Counted from the first letter of the stretch, positions 1 to 10,261 are shown. The stretch: DNA of 64,000 bases from Pseudomonas entomophila (GCF_029193575.1 NZ_JARGCS010000029.1:1-64000); one strand, 5' to 3'. Notes: a model not told the origin generated them from the letters alone. Numbers and translations: made by a program.

Positions 1-481
1 CCTAGAAACTGACAAGCCCTGGCAATGCTCAGTCCTGCGACTTGGCCTTGCGAGAGGACTTGCCGGATCGCTTTTTTACGACCGAAACACCATAGTCATT
101 TTTCAGAACATCAACGACCGTCTCGAAGAACTGGGCCTTCTGGCTCATCAGCTCAAGCTGCTGCTCAAGCTCTTTGATCCGCTGCTCTGGAGTGAGCGGT
201 TTGGGGTCAGACATCGCGCAGCTCCTCTCGGCTCGGATCGATGCCCCTTGGCTCCAATCCTGCCGACCGTGCTTACGCAACCATACCAGAACCGTCGACC
301 GACCCTGGATGCCATACCGCACCTGGGCCTGCTTGTAGGTCAGTTCGCCTTTTTCGATCTGATCAACAACGGCCAATTTAAAAGACAGTGAGTAATCTCG
401 CTGTGTGCGCTTTACACCTTGCTCCATCTGACTCTCCGGAAATTCGGGATGGGAGGTGTAAACCTTATTCAGGACGGGACA
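1..481 (-). mobile_element. IS3-family insertion sequence, one end (left part outside the window)
   Basis: The stretch holds an OrfA gene reading leftwards, and the OrfB part would lie beyond base 1. Read on the minus strand, the likely element terminus starts at 481 with TGTCCCGTCCTGAATAAGG and continues about 55 bases to the OrfA start at 427. A TG dinucleotide at the end is typical of IS3-type elements. The opposite end and the target duplication cannot be seen, so the outer boundary is an inference. Confidence 0.6.
29..427 (-). CDS. IS3-family transposase OrfA (helix-turn-helix subunit)
   Basis: This 132-residue protein is the short first frame of an IS3-type transposase. Residues 12-55 (SLSFKLAVVDQIEKGELT, later YGIQGRSTVLVWLRKHG) form the HTH_8/HTH_29-type DNA-binding domain that recognises the element ends. 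Residues 78-110 contain a heptad-like stretch (RIKELEQQLELM), the leucine zipper by which OrfA multimerises in this family. The tail is lysine-rich. In such elements the DDE catalytic domain is made by a following OrfB, here beyond the left edge, usually as an OrfAB fusion through -1 frameshifting. The ATG at 427 is preceded by a purine-rich segment (CCGGAGAG). Activity of the copy cannot be judged without OrfB. Confidence 0.85.
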   Translation of the reverse strand: MEQGVKRTQRDYSLSFKLAVVDQIEKGELTYKQAQVRYGIQGRSTVLVWLRKHGRQDWSQGASIRAERSCAMSDPKPLTPEQRIKELEQQLELMSQKAQFFETVVDVLKNDYGVSVVKKRSGKSSRKAKSQD

Positions 482-494
482 TATTTCTCATCAG

Positions 495-518
495 AGCCCC
501 TGAAAATGGGGCTTTTTT
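495..518 (+). terminator. Rho-independent terminator
   Basis: A 6-bp stem AGCCCC/GGGGCT with loop TGAAAAT is followed directly by a T run on the plus strand. It lies just outside the IS3 terminus, so it probably ended a transcription unit that the IS interrupted or that lies to the left of the window. Confidence 0.6.
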
Positions 519-608
519 GTGGGCGATGGTTTTTTGTACCCATGTTTATACCCACTTGCAAAAAATGCCAGTTATGGCGTTTTTGTATGAAAAATAGAGG
601 TGAGTGGT

Positions 609-830
609 GAGCAGGCCGCACTCGGTTTTGTCGATGCCCTGGAAAAGGTCTATGCCCACATCAGCTGCCATCCAACCTCGGGCATGCCTCGATACGATCT
701 ACTGGCCGCTGAAACGCTATCTCTATCTGGTGTTCTATGTTGAGCGCGATGACCATGTCGATGTATGGCGCGTTTACATGGTGTGAGGGGCATTCCTGAA
801 AGGTTGGTTGAAAGCGCCTCAACAAGGTCC
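609..830 (+). pseudogene. Decayed RelE/ParE-type toxin gene
   Basis: No single frame is open, but three stitched frames give a ParE-like protein. From 609 comes FVDALEKVYAHISCHPTSGMPRYD. After a frame change and small deletion near 697 comes YWPLKRYLYLVFYVERDDHVDVW. After loss of one base near 772 comes RVLHGVRGIPERLVES. These match the ParE signatures of a helical hairpin, the central strand pair LVFYVERDD and the terminal VLHGxRDIP motif (family knowledge). At least two frameshifts and the missing N-terminus mean it cannot make an active toxin. I see no antitoxin gene upstream. The next 150 bases, to about 960, hold no recognisable gene. Confidence 0.7.
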
Positions 831-982
831 CGGAGATGACACTCTTCTGGATGTCCACAACAGTTGGCGAGACGTTGCCGACTTTCTGGCGGTCGATGTT
901 GGCTGGGACATAGCGGAAATGGTGGAAGACGGTCTGGCTTCTGACCACTCGTCGGATTCTACTATCAACTGCTGATAGAAAA

Positions 983-1011
983 TTGACGTCCTAATGATGT
1001 CTAAATAGCAT
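983..1011 (+). promoter_or_regulatory. Sigma-70-type promoter of the CDI locus
   Basis: A -35 hexamer TTGACG (983-988) and a -10-like TAGCAT (1006-1011) are separated by exactly 17 bases and sit 35 bases before the cdiB start. The -10 is weak, so the strength of the promoter is uncertain, but no better candidate is visible in the gap after the toxin remnant. Confidence 0.45.
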
Positions 1012-1045
1012 CGCGCCCCGATTTTCATGACACAGGGAAGCGTCA

Positions 1046-2757
1046 ATGGGATGTGGTCAGCGTCGTCGCTCAGTGCAACGAATCCTCTTATACGTCTTGT
1101 TCTGCAACCTTGTCGGCACCGCCTGGGCCTCCCCGGGCGATCAGGAACTGATCCGCGAACGGCAGAACCGCCTGCTCGAAGAGCAGCAGCGGCGCCTCGA
1201 AGAACTGCGCAATCTGCCCGGCAAGGCCGAAGGCCCGGCGCCCCAGGAGCGCGCGCCGACGCAGCGCTGCTTCGATATCCGCAGTATCGACCTCAAAGGC
1301 GCCGACAGCCTCTCGGCGGCTGACCGTGAGCAGGTACTCCAGCCCTTCATTGGCCAGTGCCTGGGCGTCAGCCAGCTCAACGAGCTACTCAAGGCCATCA
1401 CCAACCTGTACCTGGAACGCGGCATGGGGTCACCAGCCGTGCCTACCTGCCGCAGCAGGACCTCTCCGCCGGCCACCTGCAGATGCTGGTGGTGGAAGGC
1501 CGGCTCGAAGGCCTGCGCCCGGCCGAGGGCAGTGGCCTGTCCACCCGCGAGCTGGACATGACCTTCCCCGGCAGGCACGGCGAGTCCCTGAACCTGCGCG
1601 AGATTGAGCAGATGGTCGACCAGCTCAACCGCCTGCCGTCCAACCAGGCGCAGATGGAACTGGCCCCCGGCCAGGCGGTCGGCGGCACCGAGGTGCTGGT
1701 ACGCAACCAGCCACAAAAGCCCTGGCGCGCCTCGCTGTCGCGCAACAACGAAGGCCAGCCCAGCACGGGTGAGCAGATGCTCAACCTCGGCCTGGAATGG
1801 GACAGCCCGCTGGGCCTGGCCGACCAGTTGGTGCTGCGCGGCGGCCACGACGTGGTCAGCGACCATACTCAGGGCTCGAAGAACGGCATGCTCTGGTACA
1901 ACCTGCCCTGGGGTTGGTGGAACTTCAGCTACAGCTACAGCAAGACCGAATACCGCTCGCCGATCTTCGCCCAAGGCTTTGCCTTCAAGCAGAGCGGCGA
2001 CAGCCAGACCCACGAACTGCGTGCCGAGCGCGTGGTGCACCGCGACGCCACCAGCAAGACCTCGCTCAGCGCCGGCATGTCCCACCTGCGCAGCAACAAC
2101 TACATCGAAGACAGCCGCCTGCGCGGCAGCAGCAACCGCCTCAGCGAAGCGCAGTTCGGCATCAACCATGGCCGGCGCCTGGGCAACGCCTTCGTCAACC
2201 TCGACCTCGGCCTGCAGCAAGGTATCGGTGCCTTCGACGCCCAGGACAACGGCCGCCAGCGGCCCGGAGAGCCGGTGGCGCGCTACCGCAAGTACAGCGC
2301 CACCGTCAGCTTCATCCAGGGCTTCGAACTGTGGGGCGAACAACTGAGCTTCAGCAGCCTGGCCGCCGGGCAGCACAGCGAGGACGTACTGTTCAGCCCG
2401 CAGCGCATCAGCCTGGGCGGCCTGGGCTCGATCCGCGGCCTGCGCGAACAGTCGCTGTCGGGCGACAGCGGCGGCTACTGGCGCAGCGACCTGCGCTGGA
2501 CCCGCCCGGTTGCCTGGCAGCCTCTGCGCGCGGTGTTCAACCAGTACGGCATGGGCCTGGGCTACGACCTCGGGGTGATCAGTAATGACCGCTATAACGG
2601 CGAGTTCCACGGGCGCGCCAGCAGCCATGCGCTGGAACTGTTCGCCCGGGGTGAGCACCTCGGCGCCAGTGTGACCTTTGCCCACACCCTGGAGCGCCCC
2701 GGCGTGCTGACCGAGAAAGAGCGCCCGGTGTTCTTTCGCCTCGACCTTTTCATCTGA
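1046..2757 (+). pseudogene. cdiB: CdiB/FhaC-type two-partner-secretion outer-membrane transporter, frameshifted
   Basis: CdiB is an Omp85-superfamily barrel that exports CdiA across the outer membrane. Frame 1 (from ATG 1046, RBS-like GGGAAG) encodes a signal peptide ending near WAS, an Arg/Glu/Gln-rich N-terminal helix and the ShlB-type POTRA domain up to LYLERGM. At the run GGGG (1426-1429) the frame breaks. The rest (from VTSRAYLPQQ, about base 1429) continues in another frame through POTRA 2 and the 16-strand barrel to the stop at 2757, ending in FFRLDLFI with a terminal aromatic-rich strand as expected for BAM insertion. Homologues read ERG(Y/M)VTSRAYLP without a break. Frame 1 alone stops at 1561 and would give a barrel-less protein. 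The break may be a true mutation, phase variation or a sequencing error in the G run. It is followed 22 bases later by cdiA. Confidence 0.85.
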
Positions 2758-2779
2758 CCCCTGATTCGCGAGACCTGAC

Positions 2780-5700
2780 ATGGACGTTCGCTTCTTTGCC
2801 TTCCTGGCTGGCCGCCCCTCGGCCGTCATTCAGCCCCGTGAGCAGCTCTGCGGCCTGCCCAAACGTGCCCTGGCCGTGCTGCTGGCCAACGTCATGTTCT
2901 GGCAGCCGCTGTGGGCCCAGGCCGACGGCATCGCGGTCAGCGGCTCGGGCACCAGCCTCGGCAAGGCCGGCAACGGCGTACCGGTGATCAACATCGCCGC
3001 ACCCAACGGCAGCGGCCTGTCGCACAACCAGTTCAAGGACTACAATGTCGGCCGCGAAGGCCTGATCCTCAACAACGCCACCGGGCGCACCCAGAGCACC
3101 CAGTTAGGCGGGATCATCCTCGGCAACCCCAACCTGCAGGGCAGGGCGGCGAGCACCATCCTCAACGAAGTCACTGGCAGCAACCCCAGCCAGTTGCGCG
3201 GTTTCACCGAGGTGGCCGGGCAGGGCGCGCGGGTGATTGTCGCCAACCCCCATGGCATCACCTGCAACGGCTGCGGCTTCATCAACACACCGCGGGTGAC
3301 CCTGAGCACCGGCAAGCCGATCCTCGACGGCAGCGGCCAGGTGCGCAGCTACCAGGTCGACGGCGGTGCCATCGCCATCGAAGGCAGCGGGCTGGACGCG
3401 CGCAACGTCGACCGCTTCGAGCTGATCACCCGTAGCGCCAAGGTCAACGCCAAGCTGCACGCCAAACAGCTGGACATCGTCACCGGGCGCAACGACGTCG
3501 ATGCCAACACCCTCAAGGCCACTACCCGCACCAGCGATGGCAGCGCGGCGCCGACGCTCGCCATCGACAGCACGGTGCTGGGCGGCATGTACGCCGGGGC
3601 GATCCGCCTGGTGGGCACTGAGCAGGGCGTGGGGGTGCGCCTGGCCGGCGACATGGCGGTGGATGCCGGCGACCTGGACATCGACGCCAGCGGCAAGCTG
3701 ATCCTGGCCAACGCCAGCGCCGGGGGCGATGTGAAGCTCAAGGCCGCTGGGGTGGAGCTGACCGGCAGCACCTACGCCGGGCGCGAAGCCAGCGTGCATA
3801 GCAGCGGTGACGTGGAGGTGCGCCAGAGTCTGGCAGCGCGCCAGCACGTGACGGTGGAAGGCGCCCAAGTGCGCAACCAGGGGGTGATCGAGGCCGGAGT
3901 CGAGGCGGACAAGCGCCGTAACGACAACGCTGACCTGACCCTCACTAGCACAGGCCTGGTCAACAGCGGCCAGATCGTGGCCAGCGATGATCTTGAGGTG
4001 ATTGTCAGCGACACCCTGGTGAACAGCGGCGGCCTCAAGGGGCAGGGTCAGACCGTGGTGGCCGACACCTTGGACAACCGCGGCGGCAAGGTCCTCGCGG
4101 ACAATGAACTGAAGGTCACCAGCCGGCTGCTGGACAACCGCGCGGCCGGCGCCATGAGCAGCGACGGCAGCACCACCGTGACCGCCCGCGAACGCCTGGA
4201 CAACCAGGGCGGGCGGGTGGTCGGTGTGACCGAACTGCAGGTAAACGGCGGCGAGGTCAACAACGGCGCCAAGGGCCTGATCGCCAGCGATGGCCAGTTG
4301 ACCGTCGACGTTGCACAACTGAACAACCAGGGCGGCACGCTCTCCGCCAGCCATCAGCAGCTCAAGGCCGGTGGCCTGAACAACCAGGGCGGCAGCGTGG
4401 TGGGCAACACCGTCGAGGCCACCTTCGACCGGCTCGACAATCAGGGCGGCAGCCTGGTCGCCCGCGAGGGCACGGCGACCGTCACTGCCCACCAGCAACT
4501 GAACAACGCTGGCGGTACGCTGCAGGCCAAGACCCACCTGCAGGTCAACGGAGGTGAACTGCTCAATCAGGACGGCGCCATGCTGGGCGTCAGCGTCACG
4601 CTCGATGGCGCGTCCGTGGACAACAGCCAGAAAGGCCGGGTGGTGGCCGAAGAAGGGGCGCTGACGGTCAAGGCTAGCGGGGCCGTGAATAACAGTGGTG
4701 GGCGCTTGCAGGCGACCACAGCCGACGTGGGCATCACGGCCGCCAGCCTCGATAACCAGGGCGGTGTGGTGGTCGGGCAGAAGGCGGTGAAGGCCACCGC
4801 TATCAGCGGCACCCTCGACAACCGCGGGGGCCAACTGCTGGGCAGCCGCCTGGAACTGGTCGCCGACAGCGTCGACAACCGCGTCGGTGGGCAGGTGCTG
4901 GCTGGTAGCGAGGGCCTGCTGATCAAGGCCGCCACCGTGCACAACCAGCAAGGCAAGCTGCTGGCCGGCGGTTCGCTGGCCGAGCTGCTGCTGGACAGCG
5001 GGCGTCTGAACAACCAGCAGGGCAGCCTGAGCGCCAGCGCCATCACCCTGGTGGCCGGCGATGCCGACAACAGCGGCGGCACCCTGGCCAGCCTGGCCGG
5101 CAACCAGCAGTTGACTGTGCAGCGCCTGATCAACCAGAACGGCTTGATCGAAGCCAGCCAGGCCATCGAGCTCGACGGCCAGAGCCTGGACAACCGCCAG
5201 AACGGCCGGGTTATCGCCCATACCGGCGACAAGACCCGCATCGAGCTGGGCGGCGAGCTGGACAACCGCGGCGGCCACATCGGCAGCGCCACCACCAACC
5301 TGGAAGTCAAGGCTGCCAGCCTGCTTAACCAGGGCGGTACCCTCGAACACGTGGCCCAGGGCAACTTGCTGATGAAGGCGGCCAGCTTCAGCGGCAACCA
5401 GGGCACGGTCAGTAGCCTGGGCAGCGGCACCTGGACCTTCGGCAGCGTCGACGGGGTTGGCCGTTGGCACACCAACGCGGGCCTGGACATCAGCGGCCTG
5501 CAGTACCTGACCCTGAATGCCGGCGAGCGCATCGCCAGCGCCGGCGACTTGCGCCTGGCCGGCGTGCAACTGACCAATGCCGGGGAGCTGGTCACCGACG
5601 GCAAGCTGACCCTGGAGATGACCGGCGACTTGCTCAACCAGGGCCTGTTCTCCAGCCTGAAGGCCATGGGCATCAGCGGCAACAACCTGACCCAGGACGG

Positions 5701-8700
5701 TGGCCGCATCGCCAGTAAGGAGGCGATGACGCTGACACTGGACGGCGCGTTGAGCAACCGTGGCCGGTTTATCAGCAGCCAGACCCTGGACATCAGCGCC
5801 GCCAGCATCGACAACCAGGGCACCCTCGGCGGCCAGGGCAAGACCACCCTGCATGCCCGCGGCGCGATCGCCAACCAGCAAGACAGCCTGCTGTTCGCCG
5901 GCGGCCCGCTGGAGTTGCGCGGTACCAGCCTGCTCAACCGCTACGCCGACATCTACAGCAAGGGCGACCTCAGTTTCGCGGCGCTCGGTGGCGGCCGGGC
6001 GCTGAGCCTGCAGAACCTTTCGGGCAGCATCGAGAGCGAAGGCAACATCAGCCTCAAGGTCGATTCGCTGGAAAACGCCAAGGCCGTCTTTGTCCCTGGC
6101 CGCACCATCGCCAATCGCTACATCCGCATCAACTGCACCGATTGCAGCGGTGACCATCACACCGGCACCTACATCGTCACCACCACCTACCAGGGCACCA
6201 TCGAAAGCGATTCGCCAGCCGCGCGTTTGCTGGCCAACCGCGACATGACCCTTGAGGCCACCACGGTGGACAACCGCCAGAGCCTGCTGGCGGCCAACGG
6301 CAACCTGACCGCCAACGCGGTGAATTTCTACAACCGTGGCCAGACCCTGGACACGCAGATCGAGGAGGTCAGCTACTGGCTGCTCGGGGTGAGTCAGGGC
6401 GCCTACCGCGTCACCGAGGCCGCCACCAACGCCTGGAACGCGCAATACGCTGGGTTGCCCATCGCGCAGCAGGCGCCGATCCCCACCGCGGTCACCCAGT
6501 ATCCGGTGTCGAGCAGCACCACCCAGGTGCTGCCCGGCACCGACACCGCCTACGCCGGCACCGTCCAGGCCGGCGGCACTCTGGCGCTGAATGTCAGTGG
6601 CGAGCTGGTCAACGGCACCCTCGATGCGCAGAGCAATGCCCAGCTTACCGGCAAGACGCCGGATAGCGCGGCCATTGGCGCTGGTGGCGTGCGTATCACC
6701 CTCGGCACCCAGGCTGGCGATCCGGGCCTGCCCACCGACGTCAAGCGGGTCGAAACCATTGGCGCCGACGGCAGCACCCAGGTCAGCTTCGTCCCGGTGG
6801 ACTTCAGCGGCGCACCCTTCGTCAGCGTCGACCCCACCGCACTGCCGAGCTTCCGGCTGCCTCAGGGCGAGTACGGCCTGTTCGTCCGCAACCAGGGCTC
6901 GAACGCCCGCTACCTGATCGAAACCAACCCCGAGCTCACCGACCTGGGCCTCTTCATGGCCTCGGATTACCTGCTCGGTCACCTTGGTTTCGACGCCGAC
7001 CAAGCCTGGCGCCGCCTTGGCGATGGCCGCTACGAAACCCGCCTGGTCGCCGACTCGGTGCGTGCGCAAACCGGCCAGCGTTTCCTCGCCGACGGCCTGA
7101 GCACCGACTACGAGCAGTTCAAGTACCTGATGGACAACGCCGTGGCCAGCAAGGATGCCCTTGGGTTGGCGGTGGGCGTGGGCCTGACCAGCCAGCAGGT
7201 CGCGGCGCTGACCCACGATATCGTGTGGATGGAAGAGCGGGTGGTCGGTGGCCAAAAGGTACTGGCCCCGGTGCTGTACCTGGCCAAGGTCGACGCGCGC
7301 AACCTGCGCGGCGGCAGCTTGATTCAGGGCCGCGACCTGGAACTGGTCACCGGTGGTGACCTGAAGAGCGTCGGTACCCTGCGGGCGAGCAATGACCTGA
7401 CGGCGGTGGCCGGTGGCAGCCTGTACCAAGGCGGCCTGGCCCAGGCCAACGAACACCTGGCGCTGATGGCCCAGGACAGTATTCGCAATGCCCTGGCGGG
7501 CGAGATCCGTGGCAATCAGGTGAGTCTAGTGTCGCTCAAGGGCGACATCCTCAATGACCGTACCGCCACCGAAGTGGCAGTCGGCGCGGGCAGCAAGACC
7601 CATGTGGATGCCGGTTCGGTCATCACGTCGCGTGGGGGTTTGAAACTCGATGCCGGCGGCGACCTGACCAACAAGGGGTGGATCAGCAGCGCTGGCGATT
7701 TGAGCGCCAAGGCCGGTGGCGACATCAATCTGCTTGCCGTGCAGGATCGCACAGTGGCACGCGAAGCCCTGCGCCGTGGGTTACGCACCGAAGAAACGGT
7801 CACCCAGCTGGGCTCGAGCCTAGAGGCTGCAGGCAACGTTACCCTGCAGGCCGGGCGCGACCTGTATGTCGAAGCCAGTAGCGCCAAGGCTGGCAAGAGC
7901 CTTGAAGCCAGCGCGGTGGGCAACATAAGCCTGGTGGCCGGCGAAGACTCCCATGCGATCGACAGTAGCAGCAAAAAAGGCAACAAGAAGATCCATGAAG
8001 TCGAGGAGCAAAGCCGCCTGGTCGCGGCCAGCCTCAGCGCCGGCAACAACCTGGATGCCGTTGCCGGCAACGATGTCAACCTGATGGCCAGCAAGCTCCA
8101 TGCGGGTGACGAGGCGTACGTCTATGCCGGTAACGACATCAATCTGATCGCCGGCCAGGAGCGCGACTACACACTCTACGACATGAAGAAAAAGGGCGGC
8201 TGGGGCAGCAAGCAGACCCAGCGCGACGAAGTCACCCAGATCACCCATGTCGGCAGCGAGATGACCAGCGGTGGCGACCTGCGTCTGGTCAGCCAGGGCG
8301 ACCAGCTGTATCAGGCCGCCAAGCTGGACAGTGGAGGCGACCTGACCTTGCGCAGTGGCGGCGACATCACTTTCGCCAGTGTCAGTGACCTGCACCAGGA
8401 AAGCCACGAAAAGTCCAAGTCTGACGCTGGCTGGTTCAGCATGAAGGGCAAGGGCAGTACCGATGAGACGCTGCGCCAGAGTGAGTTGAGCGCTCAGGGC
8501 GAGCTGGTGATCAGTGCCGTCGGCACTATCCAGGCGGACGTGCGCCAGATCAACCAGAAAACCGTGAGCGACTCCATCGATGCGATGGTCAAGGCCGATC
8601 CGAAGCTGGCCTGGCTCAAGCAACTGGAAGCGCAGGGAGGCATTGACTGGCGTCAGGTCGAGGAGGTTCACACCAGCTTCAAGTACGCCAACTCCGGCCT

Positions 8701-10261
8701 TGGGCCGGCAGCACAACTGGCAATCGCGATCATGATGGCTGCCGTGATGGGGCCGGCCGGGCTGGGGTTGACCGGTGCACCGTTGGCGGGTGCTACCAGC
8801 CTGGCTACGACCGGTGCGGTGAGCACCATCAACAATAAGGGTGACCTGGGCGCGGCGCTTAAGGAAACCTTGAGCAAGGAAAGCCTGAAAAGCGCTGCGA
8901 CCGCGATGGCCGTTGCGGGGGCGTTGCAGTATGCCGATCAGAAATGGTTCAAGGCCACCGATGCGGCGAACAACGGCGCGATCAGCGTTGATAACGGGCA
9001 AGTGCTGCCGGCCAGTTCTACCCCCGACAATGTCCTGACCTGGAGCAACGCGCCCAATGTCGCGCTGCGTGCTGGCGGCCGGGCGGTGATCAGCGGTGGC
9101 ATTTCCACAGCGATCAACGGCGGCAGCCTGAAGGACAACCTGCTGGGTTCGCTGGCAGGTGAAGCCAGCACCGTGGCCATGGCCACCGGCTTCAAGTGGG
9201 TGGGCGACAACACGCTGAGTTTCGAAAACGGCAGCATCCCCAAAATCATCTCCCACGCCATCGTGGGTGGATTGATTGCCGAAGCCACCGGAGGCGATTT
9301 CAAGACTGGCGCGGCGGCAGCCGGCCTCAATGAAACTATGGTCAACGCGCTGTCCACGGCCGCACAGGGCAACGAGGCGCTGCACTTGATGCTGTCGCAA
9401 CTGACCGGGCTGGTGGCTGCCGCGGCGGTGGATGGTGAGCTTGAGCAGGGCGTGCAGATTGCCCAGTCGGCGACACAGTACAACCATGACTTGCACCGCA
9501 AGAATGCCGAGGCCTATGCCAAGGGCATTCTGGACATGTGCGCAAAGCGGCCGGACTTGTGCACCGGTGATGCCAGCAAGGTGACCCAGCAGGACCTGGT
9601 GGATGCCCTCGAGTCGACCGCGCAGCATGGCAAGGGGGTAGAGAAGCTCAACCCTCAGGCCGTCCTACTGACGGACCAGTTCCTTGCGATGTTCCCGGAG
9701 CAGGGGACCCTGTTCAAACCCACGGCATCCGAAGCCGAGCGGCTGGATACGCTTGAGAAGGCCGAGTTGGCTGGCATGGTGCTCTCGGGCGCAGGGGCTG
9801 TTCGCGGGTTGGCGCAAGGTAGCAAAGGCATCATCGAATCCATAAAATCCTGGTTTGGCGCAGGCCCCAAGGTGCTTGAGAGTGCAGCTGACGTCTGGGC
9901 AAAAGCACCGACACAGCGCGGCAATCTCATCGAGGCGCAGTTGGCCAAGACCGATTACTCGCCCAAAAATGGCTGGTACAACGTTGGAAAAGAGCGAGGC
10001 GGGTATTTCCCCTTGGTTGATTTCCAGCAAGGCAACACACTGGTCAGCCTCAAGTCGGTCGATACGGCGGGCACTACCTGGCTCACGCGTATGCAGGATC
10101 ACATCGTCGACCTTGGCACGAACGGCGCCAAGGTCGATGGACAGTTGGCCAAGATGGTGCTGGATATACGGGTTCAGCCAGGCGGTGCCGACGCGGCCCG
10201 ACAACTCATCAAATTTGGTGCCGAGAACAACGTCACCGTGATCATCAAGGAATTCAAATGA
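2780..10261 (+). CDS. cdiA: CdiA-type contact-dependent inhibition effector / filamentous haemagglutinin
   Basis: This 2493-residue exoprotein is the toxin-delivery filament of a CDI system. An extended signal region (FWQPLWAQA) leads into the TPS secretion domain (about 40-300, with NPHGITCNGCGF near 155). Residues 310-1090 are FHA-1 repeats built on LDNQGG-like 20-residue units. Residues 1100-1480 are non-repetitive and should include the receptor-binding region. Residues 1490-1930 form the FHA-2 repeats. A DUF637-type segment follows at about 1930-2060, then glycine/alanine-rich membrane-active stretches. I find no VENN or ELYN junction motif. The last 115 residues look like a nuclease: RGNLIE with E2385, LVDF with D2414 and SLKS with K2425, a spacing like PD-(D/E)XK folds and like Burkholderia CDI tRNase toxins (recalled, not searched). 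Codon bias weakens from about 9830, as expected for an exchanged toxin module. The frame is intact. Confidence 0.92.
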   Translation: MDVRFFAFLAGRPSAVIQPREQLCGLPKRALAVLLANVMFWQPLWAQADGIAVSGSGTSLGKAGNGVPVINIAAPNGSGLSHNQFKDYNVGREGLILNNATGRTQSTQLGGIILGNPNLQGRAASTILNEVTGSNPSQLRGFTEVAGQGARVIVANPHGITCNGCGFINTPRVTLSTGKPILDGSGQVRSYQVDGGAIAIEGSGLDARNVDRFELITRSAKVNAKLHAKQLDIVTGRNDVDANTLKATTRTSDGSAAPTLAIDSTVLGGMYAGAIRLVGTEQGVGVRLAGDMAVDAGDLDIDASGKLILANASAGGDVKLKAAGVELTGSTYAGREASVHSSGDVEVRQSLAARQHVTVEGAQVRNQGVIEAGVEADKRRNDNADLTLTSTGLVNSGQIVASDDLEVIVSDTLVNSGGLKGQGQTVVADTLDNRGGKVLADNELKVTSRLLDNRAAGAMSSDGSTTVTARERLDNQGGRVVGVTELQVNGGEVNNGAKGLIASDGQLTVDVAQLNNQGGTLSASHQQLKAGGLNNQGGSVVGNTVEATFDRLDNQGGSLVAREGTATVTAHQQLNNAGGTLQAKTHLQVNGGELLNQDGAMLGVSVTLDGASVDNSQKGRVVAEEGALTVKASGAVNNSGGRLQATTADVGITAASLDNQGGVVVGQKAVKATAISGTLDNRGGQLLGSRLELVADSVDNRVGGQVLAGSEGLLIKAATVHNQQGKLLAGGSLAELLLDSGRLNNQQGSLSASAITLVAGDADNSGGTLASLAGNQQLTVQRLINQNGLIEASQAIELDGQSLDNRQNGRVIAHTGDKTRIELGGELDNRGGHIGSATTNLEVKAASLLNQGGTLEHVAQGNLLMKAASFSGNQGTVSSLGSGTWTFGSVDGVGRWHTNAGLDISGLQYLTLNAGERIASAGDLRLAGVQLTNAGELVTDGKLTLEMTGDLLNQGLFSSLKAMGISGNNLTQDGGRIASKEAMTLTLDGALSNRGRFISSQTLDISAASIDNQGTLGGQGKTTLHARGAIANQQDSLLFAGGPLELRGTSLLNRYADIYSKGDLSFAALGGGRALSLQNLSGSIESEGNISLKVDSLENAKAVFVPGRTIANRYIRINCTDCSGDHHTGTYIVTTTYQGTIESDSPAARLLANRDMTLEATTVDNRQSLLAANGNLTANAVNFYNRGQTLDTQIEEVSYWLLGVSQGAYRVTEAATNAWNAQYAGLPIAQQAPIPTAVTQYPVSSSTTQVLPGTDTAYAGTVQAGGTLALNVSGELVNGTLDAQSNAQLTGKTPDSAAIGAGGVRITLGTQAGDPGLPTDVKRVETIGADGSTQVSFVPVDFSGAPFVSVDPTALPSFRLPQGEYGLFVRNQGSNARYLIETNPELTDLGLFMASDYLLGHLGFDADQAWRRLGDGRYETRLVADSVRAQTGQRFLADGLSTDYEQFKYLMDNAVASKDALGLAVGVGLTSQQVAALTHDIVWMEERVVGGQKVLAPVLYLAKVDARNLRGGSLIQGRDLELVTGGDLKSVGTLRASNDLTAVAGGSLYQGGLAQANEHLALMAQDSIRNALAGEIRGNQVSLVSLKGDILNDRTATEVAVGAGSKTHVDAGSVITSRGGLKLDAGGDLTNKGWISSAGDLSAKAGGDINLLAVQDRTVAREALRRGLRTEETVTQLGSSLEAAGNVTLQAGRDLYVEASSAKAGKSLEASAVGNISLVAGEDSHAIDSSSKKGNKKIHEVEEQSRLVAASLSAGNNLDAVAGNDVNLMASKLHAGDEAYVYAGNDINLIAGQERDYTLYDMKKKGGWGSKQTQRDEVTQITHVGSEMTSGGDLRLVSQGDQLYQAAKLDSGGDLTLRSGGDITFASVSDLHQESHEKSKSDAGWFSMKGKGSTDETLRQSELSAQGELVISAVGTIQADVRQINQKTVSDSIDAMVKADPKLAWLKQLEAQGGIDWRQVEEVHTSFKYANSGLGPAAQLAIAIMMAAVMGPAGLGLTGAPLAGATSLATTGAVSTINNKGDLGAALKETLSKESLKSAATAMAVAGALQYADQKWFKATDAANNGAISVDNGQVLPASSTPDNVLTWSNAPNVALRAGGRAVISGGISTAINGGSLKDNLLGSLAGEASTVAMATGFKWVGDNTLSFENGSIPKIISHAIVGGLIAEATGGDFKTGAAAAGLNETMVNALSTAAQGNEALHLMLSQLTGLVAAAAVDGELEQGVQIAQSATQYNHDLHRKNAEAYAKGILDMCAKRPDLCTGDASKVTQQDLVDALESTAQHGKGVEKLNPQAVLLTDQFLAMFPEQGTLFKPTASEAERLDTLEKAELAGMVLSGAGAVRGLAQGSKGIIESIKSWFGAGPKVLESAADVWAKAPTQRGNLIEAQLAKTDYSPKNGWYNVGKERGGYFPLVDFQQGNTLVSLKSVDTAGTTWLTRMQDHIVDLGTNGAKVDGQLAKMVLDIRVQPGGADAARQLIKFGAENNVTVIIKEFK

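Noticed and set aside
530..562. The string GTACCCATGTTTATACCCAC as an integrase attachment site
   Set aside because: It looks like phage core-site sequence, but no second copy was found near the integrase remnant.
388..610. Two overlapping plus-strand frames of 63-69 codons beside the IS3 end
   Set aside because: They start inside the IS terminus and run through a terminator; no protein-like features.
3800..6000. Repeated GACAACCGCGGCGG-like units that could be taken for a CRISPR or DNA tandem repeat
   Set aside because: They are codons for the LDNQGG-type FHA peptide repeats, with spacing and sequence that vary as in a protein repeat; no CRISPR-like unique spacers exist.
3104..7456. A 1450-codon open frame antisense to cdiA
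   Set aside because: It is a by-product of the strong G/C third-position bias and the repeats of cdiA; its translation is low-complexity with no family features.
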